Origin: JBEGQX01 sp041180805
Lineage (GTDB): Bacteria; Planctomycetota; Planctomycetia; Gemmatales; Gemmataceae
DNA: 13,882 bases
Assembly (NCBI GenBank): GCA_041180805.1
Contig: JBEGQX010000001.1
Location: 1 to 13,882 of the forward strand
Reading direction: 5' to 3'
The notes beneath the pieces are model-generated. The model saw nothing but the letters and a program-made list of their open reading frames with translations, did not search any database and had not been told where the DNA came from. Position 1 is the first letter of the stretch. Every line of letters starts with the position of its first letter. Below are positions 8,062 to 12,934 of this stretch, piece after piece. A program made the translations under genes and the position numbers.

Positions 8062-8859
8062 ATGAATCGCATGAAAATCGGAGTTTCGCTGGAATGTCTT
8101 GGGTTGCCATTTCGACAGGCATTGCTCACTGCGACTCGTGAGGGCGCTCAGTCCATTCAAGTTTGTGTCTCCCGGGAAATTCACCCCCAGACATTGTCCG
8201 CAACCGGAAGAAGGGAAGTTGCACATCACATTCGATCGCATAACCTGGAACTTGCCAATATTTATTGCCCCATGAACAACGGATTGGATTGCGAGCAGAA
8301 TCTGGAGTCGAGAATTCAATATGTCTGCTCGGTGATCGAGTTTGCGCGGGATATTGGAACCCGAGTAATAAGCTTGGTGATGGGGCAGGTGCCGGAAAAA
8401 GATGATTCTAAAAACGGTCGTGTTTTGCGGGAATCTTTACAAGTCATTTTTGCGCTGGCCGACAGGGTGGGTGTGCAGGTTGCTGTGGAAACAGGTTTGG
8501 AGTCCGGCAAGATATTGGGTGACTATCTTCGCAAATTTGATTTTGGCTCGGTGGGTGTGACATTGGATCCGGTAAACCTTGAAATAAATCAACTGGATGC
8601 CATGGAAGCCTTGCGAGAGCTAAAGGATTATGTGCGGGTGGTTCACGCCAGGGATGTGAAAAAAGGTGGCATAAGCAGGGCCGCGCGGGAAACTTCCCTG
8701 GGTGATGGAGGCTTTGACTGGCCCCTTTATGCCATGATTCTGGCACAAAACGGATATGAGGGATCCCTGATTGTAGAGCGTGAGGAAGGGGACCAGAAAG
8801 CTTTCGATACCCTGAAAGGGTTGAAGTACCTGAAGAATATCCTGGCGCTCCCCATATAA
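8062..8859 (+). CDS. Sugar phosphate isomerase/epimerase-like TIM-barrel protein
   Basis: 265-residue member of the xylose isomerase-like / AP endonuclease 2 TIM-barrel superfamily, which includes sugar and inositol isomerases, epimerases and dehydratases. The likely divalent-metal ligands are visible at the expected strand ends: E143 (VAVETG), D169 (VTLDPVN), H195 (VVHARD) and E239 (IVEREEG). SLGDGGFDW (212-220) matches the loop that usually precedes the last barrel strands. No signal peptide, so cytoplasmic. The ATG at 8062 is one base after the previous stop, with GGAA at 8053-8056 as ribosome-binding site; a second ATG at 8071 (MKIGVS) is a close alternative. The exact substrate cannot be read from sequence. 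The next gene is a Gfo/Idh/MocA oxidoreductase, a frequent partner of this family in planctomycete carbohydrate metabolism. Confidence 0.85.
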   Translation: MNRMKIGVSLECLGLPFRQALLTATREGAQSIQVCVSREIHPQTLSATGRREVAHHIRSHNLELANIYCPMNNGLDCEQNLESRIQYVCSVIEFARDIGTRVISLVMGQVPEKDDSKNGRVLRESLQVIFALADRVGVQVAVETGLESGKILGDYLRKFDFGSVGVTLDPVNLEINQLDAMEALRELKDYVRVVHARDVKKGGISRAARETSLGDGGFDWPLYAMILAQNGYEGSLIVEREEGDQKAFDTLKGLKYLKNILALPI

Positions 8860-8894
8860 ATGATCACAAATCCATTTATTTTAAGCCAAGAAAC

Positions 8895-8923
8895 TTGAAG
8901 AGAAGCTTGTTCTCTGGGAATAT
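8895..8923 (+). promoter_or_regulatory. Inverted repeat and possible promoter before the oxidoreductase gene
   Basis: AGAGAA (8899-8904), 5 nt, then TTCTCT (8910-8915) form a perfect 6-bp inverted repeat in the 107-bp gap between the isomerase and oxidoreductase genes. It lies within the spacer of a weak promoter-like pair, TTGAAG (8895-8900) and GAATAT (8918-8923), 17 nt apart. That placement would suit a repressor operator, but both hexamers are poor and the repeat is short. No T-run follows, so it is not an intrinsic terminator. Confidence 0.3.
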
Positions 8924-8966
8924 CGGTCAGAGTGATTGGATTCCCAAGTATTGAAAAAGGTGAAAC

Positions 8967-10220
8967 ATGAATCGAAGGACATTTCTTGCGGCTAGCGCGG
9001 TCGGGATGGCATCCATGAACGCATTTGGGGCACCATCCAACAGGGTGCGAGTGGGCCTGATGGGCGCTGGTGGACGGGGAAAAGAACTCTCCAAGGTTTA
9101 TTCTGGCATTCCCGGGGTGGAGATTTCCGTAATCGCCGATGTGGATGAAAACCGGGCAAAGGATGTGGCAGGCCTGGTGGAAAAGGCTGCTGGAAAAGCT
9201 CCCAGGACGGAAACCGACTTCCGCAAGATTCTTGATGATAAAAATGTGGATGTGTTTGTCTGTGCGGCACCCAATCATTGGCATGCCCCTGCAACCATCC
9301 TGGCCACCAAGGCGGGCAAGCATGTCTATGTGGAGAAACCTTGCAGCCATAATCCCCGTGAAGGCGAAATCATGGTCGAAGTTGCTGCCAAGCACAACCG
9401 CCTTGTGCAAATGGGTAACCAAAGGAGAACCTGGCCAAAGATTCGTGAAGCCATGGAGTCCATTCAAAAGGGCGAAATCGGCGAGGTGCATCTTGCCCAA
9501 AGCTGGTATCTGAACAACCGGGCTTCCATTGGCAAAGGTATTGAAAAGCCTGTTCCTGCGGAATTGAACTTTGATCTTTGGCAGGGGCCCGCACCCAGAA
9601 AACCTTACAAGGATAACTACCTCCATTACAATTGGCATTGGTTTTGGCATTGGGGCAATGGAGAGCTTGGCAACAACGGCATTCATATGATTGATATTTG
9701 CCGATGGGGGTTGGGCGTTGAATACCCCACAAGTGTGTATTCCTCCGGTGGCAGATATCATTTTCAGGATGATCAGGAAACCCCTGACACCAACACCGTG
9801 GAGTTCAATTTTCAGGGTGGTAAACACCTCCAATGGTTTGGTTTAAGCTGCAATCGTTCCCCAATCGAGAAGCACCCGGATATTGTTTTCACAGGTACCA
9901 AGGGTTCATTGGTAATTCGTGGAGGTGCTTACTTCGTGCATGATCTGAAAGGCAAGGAACTGCGAAAAGATACCGGCGATGCTGGTATTAATGAGCATGT
10001 CACTAATTTCATTCAGGCGGTTCGGGGTGATGCAAAGCTGAATTCACCGATTGCAGAGGGTGCCAAAAGCACTTTGCTTTGCCATCTGGGAAATATTGCC
10101 TATCGCACGGGCCAGATGATTAAGTGTGATGCCTCGAATGGTAAAATCCTGAATGATCCCGCAGCCATGAAAATGTGGTCTCGGGAATATCAACCGGGTT
10201 GGGAGCCCACTGTTTCCTGA
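8967..10220 (+). CDS. Tat-exported Gfo/Idh/MocA family oxidoreductase
   Basis: 417-residue NAD(P)-dependent oxidoreductase of the glucose-fructose oxidoreductase / inositol dehydrogenase / MocA family, probably acting on a sugar or cyclitol. The N-terminus MNRRTFLAASAVGMASMNAF is a twin-arginine-type signal (RRTFL followed by a hydrophobic stretch), so export folded with cofactor is likely. The Rossmann fold begins RVRVGLMGAGGRG (26-38), with IADVD (56-60) at the end of the second strand. The family motif EKP (123-125) contains the conserved lysine K124, and NHWHAPA (103-109) precedes it. The C-terminal domain shows NNGIHMIDICRWGLG, with His and Asp of the substrate site. Start ATG 8967 is preceded by AAAAAGG (8954-8960). 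It ends at a strong terminator and is the last gene of the plus-strand run. Substrate not assignable from sequence alone. Confidence 0.9.
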   Translation: MNRRTFLAASAVGMASMNAFGAPSNRVRVGLMGAGGRGKELSKVYSGIPGVEISVIADVDENRAKDVAGLVEKAAGKAPRTETDFRKILDDKNVDVFVCAAPNHWHAPATILATKAGKHVYVEKPCSHNPREGEIMVEVAAKHNRLVQMGNQRRTWPKIREAMESIQKGEIGEVHLAQSWYLNNRASIGKGIEKPVPAELNFDLWQGPAPRKPYKDNYLHYNWHWFWHWGNGELGNNGIHMIDICRWGLGVEYPTSVYSSGGRYHFQDDQETPDTNTVEFNFQGGKHLQWFGLSCNRSPIEKHPDIVFTGTKGSLVIRGGAYFVHDLKGKELRKDTGDAGINEHVTNFIQAVRGDAKLNSPIAEGAKSTLLCHLGNIAYRTGQMIKCDASNGKILNDPAAMKMWSREYQPGWEPTVS

Positions 10221-10242
10221 TAGTTTGGTTGGCAAATGATCT

Positions 10243-10280
10243 GATCCCGGGACTTTTAAGTGCCCGGGGTCTTTTTATTT
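10243..10280 (+). terminator. Intrinsic terminator after the oxidoreductase gene
   Basis: GATCCCGGG (10243-10251) pairs with CCCGGGGTC (10263-10271), with ACTT/AAGT extending the stem inward, followed directly by five T and then ATTT (10272-10280). The one wobble in the stem (T245-side with G269-side) is U-G on the plus strand but A-C on the minus strand, and no T-run lies on the minus side, so it serves the plus-strand gene only. It lies in the 74-bp gap between convergent stops. Confidence 0.88.
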
Positions 10281-10294
10281 TCATGAGGTAATAA

Positions 10295-12313
10295 CTAGTC
10301 CACATAGGGATCAGCGCCCAAATCCTTGAGGATTTCCTGGCGCTGTTTTTCATGGACAAGCAAATCCACGCGGGAAAGGTAATGGCGTCGCTCAATGCGC
10401 TTCTGGGCAAGTCGAAAGAATCTGGTGAAGGTGTTCCAATCCCTGTTGCCACCTTTATGACCAACGCCTTTAAGCTTTTCCTGACGGGAATGACCCAAGC
10501 CTTCCAGCAGATCATCCTCAAGGGATAGGAAAAATTGGCCACTACCGCGGTCACCCTGGCGGCCGGCGCGACCCACAAGCTGCCTGTCGATGCGCAGGGA
10601 CTCGTGTCTTTCGGTGCCAATCACATGTAATCCGCCTGCTTCTAGCACTTCCTTGCAAGGTTTGATATCCGTACCGCGCCCGGCCATATTTGTGGCAATG
10701 GTTACTTTCCCAAACTGGCCTGCCTGCTCCACAATTTTGGCTTCAAGCTCGTGGTTCTTGGCATTTAGTACTTGATGGATGATCCCGGCATTATTCAGCT
10801 TTTCGCTAAGCACTTCAGATTTGTCAACGCTACGGGTTCCTATGAGAACCGATCTGCCGAGGGATTTTAATCTTTGCACCTCATCCACCACCGCATCGTA
10901 TTTGGAGTTTTCATCAGGGAAAACTCTGTCGGCCCAGTTCTCTCGCAGAATTGGCCTGTTGGTTGGAACGCAAACCACCCAGATTTTATAAACCTTGCGA
11001 ATCTCAACCCGGTTTTGCAGCGCGGTTCCTGTCATTCCTGAAAGCTTTTTGTAGAGCCTGAAATAACTCTGGAAGGTGACTTGGGCGGCATGCTCTTCGC
11101 TGTAAGTAATGGGGATTTTTTCCTTGGCTTCCACCGCCTGATGCAGGCCGTCGCGCCAATGCCTGTCAGGCATTCTGCGACCCGTGAATTCATCAATGAT
11201 CACGATCTTGTTCTTGTCCACCAGATAATGTTCGTTCAGCTTGAAGCGATGATGGGCCTGCAGGGCTTGCTCGATGGCTTCGTGAAGTTTGTCCATGGCA
11301 TCGCCATGCGGGCCCGATGGCGGATTGGAATATCTTGCCAGGTGTTTCCCAAGGGCTGTCAATTCTAACTTTTGAAGCTGTGGATTAAAAATAAAATGCT
11401 GGCTGACTTCCATTCGTTGGACGAGTTCATCCGCCCAGAGGTATACGATTTGTTCTTCTGCAGAGGCGGGGCGTACCTGCCCGCTGATAATCAGCGGCGT
11501 GCGGGCTTCATCGATAAATATATTATCTGCCTCATCCACCAGGGCATAGTGATGGCCCCTTTGCACATAACTTGTCTGGCTGGCGGCGGGGCCATTGGAC
11601 CAATGGGACCAAAACGGTGCATCGGCTCCCTTGCCTTCCGCGGCTTTAAGACGGTCCCGCAAAAAATCAAAACCAAACTCACTGGCAGTTCCGTAGGTGA
11701 TATCACACTTGTAAGCCTGAACTCGCTGTGCATCTGGCATTTGTTGTTGAAGCACACCAGTGGTCAGGCCCAAAAGTTCAAATACCGGCTTTAGCCATTC
11801 ACCATCGCGTTTGGAAAGATAATCGTTGACGGACGAAACATGGGTGCCTTTGCCGGGCAGGGCATTTAAATAAGCTGGCAGGGATGCCACAAGAGTTTTA
11901 CCTTCACCAGTTGCAAGCTCTGCCAAGGCGCCTCCATGCATTACAGCGCCTGCGGCAATCTGCACATCAAATGGTATCAACCCCAATATTCTCTTGGCCG
12001 CAACACATACCAGGCCAAAGGCCTCGGGTAGCATGTGATCGAGATTTTCCCCTCCCCGTGCCCGGCCACGCAGTTTCATGCTATTTTCGCGGAGTTCGAA
12101 ATCACCCAGTTTGTCGAATTCTTTTTCAAAATGTCGAACCTTCGGAACCAGCAATGCTGCTTTTGCTAACCTTCTGTCCCAAGGCAAGCCAAACCAGGAG
12201 GTGAGATAGTTTTTCCAAGCCGGGCCCAGGCGATCGGTGCGATTGAGAATCGAACCACGGGCTGGCTCATGATGATCGCTTCCATGCAAATTGTCTTCAG
12301 TTGCCTGCTGCAC
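10295..12313 (-). CDS. Short SecA-type preprotein translocase ATPase (SecA paralogue)
   Basis: ATPase motor driving proteins through SecYEG. The 672-residue product is well below the usual 800-950 residues of SecA. Motor motifs are intact: Walker A ATGEGKT (134-140), VNDYLSKRD (162-170), YGTASEFGFDFLRD (207-220), Walker B DEAD (260-263) followed by IDEARTPLIISG, IIDEFTGRR (372-380), GMTGTA (426-431), TNMAGRGTDI (541-550), and motif VI as QLVGRAGRQGD (578-588) where housekeeping SecA has QLRGRSGRQGD. After LSLEDD (596-601) only about 70 residues remain, enough for the start of the helical scaffold helix; the helical wing and the zinc-binding C-tail are absent. The ending is a clean stop, with no sign of a frameshift. 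Start is GTG at 12313 with AGGTG a few bases upstream; the overlapping ATG is out of frame. Probably an accessory SecA, with a full-length copy elsewhere (inference). Confidence 0.9.
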   Translation of the reverse strand: MQQATEDNLHGSDHHEPARGSILNRTDRLGPAWKNYLTSWFGLPWDRRLAKAALLVPKVRHFEKEFDKLGDFELRENSMKLRGRARGGENLDHMLPEAFGLVCVAAKRILGLIPFDVQIAAGAVMHGGALAELATGEGKTLVASLPAYLNALPGKGTHVSSVNDYLSKRDGEWLKPVFELLGLTTGVLQQQMPDAQRVQAYKCDITYGTASEFGFDFLRDRLKAAEGKGADAPFWSHWSNGPAASQTSYVQRGHHYALVDEADNIFIDEARTPLIISGQVRPASAEEQIVYLWADELVQRMEVSQHFIFNPQLQKLELTALGKHLARYSNPPSGPHGDAMDKLHEAIEQALQAHHRFKLNEHYLVDKNKIVIIDEFTGRRMPDRHWRDGLHQAVEAKEKIPITYSEEHAAQVTFQSYFRLYKKLSGMTGTALQNRVEIRKVYKIWVVCVPTNRPILRENWADRVFPDENSKYDAVVDEVQRLKSLGRSVLIGTRSVDKSEVLSEKLNNAGIIHQVLNAKNHELEAKIVEQAGQFGKVTIATNMAGRGTDIKPCKEVLEAGGLHVIGTERHESLRIDRQLVGRAGRQGDRGSGQFFLSLEDDLLEGLGHSRQEKLKGVGHKGGNRDWNTFTRFFRLAQKRIERRHYLSRVDLLVHEKQRQEILKDLGADPYVD

Positions 12314-12352
12314 GCATCACCTGTTTGAAACAAAGAAATGACACTCTCTAAT

Positions 12353-12381
12353 ATTGTAAGGCAAACTAAGGGAATGATTAA
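12353..12381 (-). promoter_or_regulatory. Candidate promoter of secA, downstream of the RNA terminator
   Basis: TACAAT (12358-12353) lies 17 nt after TTAATC (12381-12376) on the minus strand. The -10 is good (5 of 6), the -35 weak. It would start transcription near 12346, a leader of about 33 nt. If real, secA does not need read-through of the terminator at 12395-12449. Confidence 0.33.
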
Positions 12382-12394
12382 CATTTTATCAAAT

Positions 12395-12449
12395 AAAAAA
12401 CCTTCAGCCCGCCATGCCACCTCTCCCAATGGCATGACGGGTCTGAAGG
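12395..12449 (-). terminator. Strong intrinsic terminator at the 3' end of the candidate RNA
   Basis: On the minus strand the stem comprises CCTTCAG with CTGAAGG, CCCG with CGGG, a U-G wobble and CATGCCA with TGGCATG, with one bulged A and a 10-nt loop TTGGGAGAGG, followed immediately by six T (12400-12395). That is about 19 pairs. The wobble is C-A on the plus strand and the plus side lacks a T-run, so termination is directed leftward, toward secA, about 80 nt before its start codon. Confidence 0.88.
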
Positions 12450-12560
12450 CTCAGTAGGACTAACGAAGGTTCCTTTATCCAGCCCAGCCAACCCGCTGTA
12501 CTATCTCTCCAGTAGCCAGCGCGGGTCGGCTGGAACTGGTCGGTGCGCCTCCACCGGCGA
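12395..12560 (-). ncRNA. Candidate structured small RNA (or terminated leader) upstream of secA
   Basis: About 165 nt, reading from about 12560 down to 12395. Elements in 5'-to-3' order: a small hairpin CGGTG/CACCG with loop GAGGCG (12556-12541); a long rod (12539-12479) built from CCAG/CTGG, GGCTGG/CCAGCC, a GACCC/GGGTT block with one G-U, GCTG/CAGC, and TACT/AGTA, closed by loop GGAGAGAT (12510-12503); a weak foldback of GGA-TAA with TTA-TCC around AGGAACC (12480-12457), which shares two bases with the rod; and the terminator hairpin (12449-12401) plus T-run. The G-U pairs in both large stems become A-C on the other strand, favouring minus-strand transcription. No open reading frame of note lies within. 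It does not look like 6S RNA (no closing stem between the ends), SRP RNA, tmRNA or RNase P RNA, and I recognise no riboswitch motif. Independent sRNA is preferred because terminator and secA start are 80 nt apart with a promoter-like sequence between; a secA attenuator is the alternative. Confidence 0.6.
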
Positions 12561-12566
12561 ACAATT

Positions 12567-12595
12567 TATATAAAGCAACACCTAGGCCAATTCAG
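12567..12595 (-). promoter_or_regulatory. Candidate promoter of the structured RNA
   Basis: CTGAAT (12595-12590), a 17-nt spacer, then TATATA (12572-12567) on the minus strand, followed by AAATTG and the RNA start near 12560. The layout matches the candidate kinase promoter at 1194-1222: CCTGAAT, 17 nt ending in TT, then TATAWA. The -35 is not a sigma-70 consensus. Confidence 0.42.
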
Positions 12596-12623
12596 GTTTT
12601 AAAAGCAGAAAAAATTCAAAAAA

Positions 12624-12658
12624 ATTTAAGTGCTTAAATGGTAATGACTTACGAGTCA
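12624..12658. repeat. Two perfect inverted repeats upstream of the RNA promoter
   Basis: ATTTAAG-TG-CTTAAAT occupies 12624-12639 (7-bp arms, 2-bp spacer) and TGACT-TACG-AGTCA occupies 12645-12658 (5-bp arms). Their centres are 20 bp apart, about two helical turns, and lie about 72 and 92 bp upstream of the predicted RNA start. They look like dyad binding sites for a dimeric regulator, although the two sites differ in sequence. AT-rich sequence gives some chance palindromes. Confidence 0.4.
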
Positions 12659-12707
12659 ACCAGAGTCAGAAAAAAACCTTCTCTAGAGAATGCCACATGC
12701 CTGGAGT

Positions 12708-12730
12708 GCATGCTTGTTGTGCAAGAATGC
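12708..12730. repeat. Inverted repeat, 8-bp stem with one mismatch
   Basis: GCAT-G-CTTG (12708-12716) pairs with CAAG-A-ATGC (12722-12730) across a 5-nt loop. No T-run follows on either strand, so it is not a terminator by itself. Role unknown. Confidence 0.4.
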
Positions 12731-12804
12731 TTAATAAAAAGGCAGTGATTGTTTGGAAATGCTGGATTATTCATAACGGTAATAACACTTGCAACCAACA
12801 AGAC

Positions 12805-12829
12805 CATTCAAACTTCAAGAATTTGAATG
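12805..12829. repeat. Inverted repeat upstream of cysE (operator-like)
   Basis: CATTCAAA (12805-12812) and TTTGAATG (12822-12829) are perfect 8-bp arms separated by 9 bp, and the spacer itself contains TTC-AA-GAA. Centre is 118 bp before the cysE ATG at 12935. Arm length and spacing suit a dimeric DNA-binding regulator, for example of sulfur or cysteine metabolism, but no regulator gene is nearby to support a name. Confidence 0.42.
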
Positions 12830-12863
12830 CTGAATAACTTGCTTTGTTGCCGAATGTGAAGAT

Positions 12864-12896
12864 GGGGAAGTATTTGCTTTTAAAGAATACCTCCCC
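12864..12896. other. Stable hairpin just upstream of cysE
   Basis: GGGGA (12864-12868) with TCCCC (12892-12896) and GTATT (12870-12874) with AATAC (12886-12890), separated by one A-C mismatch (12869/12891) on plus that is G-U on minus; CTT/AAG can pair further in the loop. The stem sits 38 nt before the ATG at 12935 and 8 nt before an alternative ATG at 12905. No T-run on either side. It may be a leader structure affecting cysE expression or a DNA dyad site. Confidence 0.42.
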
Positions 12897-12934
12897 TAGG
12901 ATTCATGCAGTGCTTTTTCTGCATCGGGGTGGCT

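Larger units (their letters stand above)
12561..12934. other. AT-rich intergenic region between the candidate RNA and cysE
   Basis: No plausible coding sequence. It holds the RNA promoter and several inverted repeats, listed separately, plus the 12-bp perfect palindrome TTCTCTAGAGAA (12679-12690), which has seven T next to it on the minus strand (AAAAAAA at about 12670-12677 on plus). A promoter for cysE is not clear: TTGCCG (12847-12852) with TATTTG (12871-12876), 18 nt apart, is a poor candidate. Confidence 0.6.

Noticed and set aside
8727..9833. Long antisense open frame of 368 codons opposite the isomerase and oxidoreductase genes
   Set aside because: Its translation shows no recognisable domain and is Cys-, His- and Pro-rich as expected for a reverse frame, while the plus-strand frames carry full family motifs.
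10240..10285. Bidirectional terminator between the convergent oxidoreductase and secA genes
   Set aside because: The T-run is only on the plus side and the stem wobble becomes A-C on the minus strand, so no support for terminating secA here.
12166..12435. Short minus-strand open frame of 89 codons overlapping the RNA terminator and the secA start
   Set aside because: Starts inside the terminator hairpin, overlaps secA out of frame, has no ribosome-binding site and no recognisable domain.
12395..12560. Identification of the structured RNA as 6S, SRP, tmRNA or a known riboswitch
   Set aside because: The ends do not pair as in 6S, the SRP GGAA-loop domain and tmRNA acceptor features are absent, and no riboswitch core that I know fits. 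Left unassigned.
12670..12690. Palindrome TTCTCTAGAGAA next to seven T on the minus strand as a terminator
   Set aside because: As RNA it gives only a 4-bp stem with a 4-nt loop, too weak for intrinsic termination.
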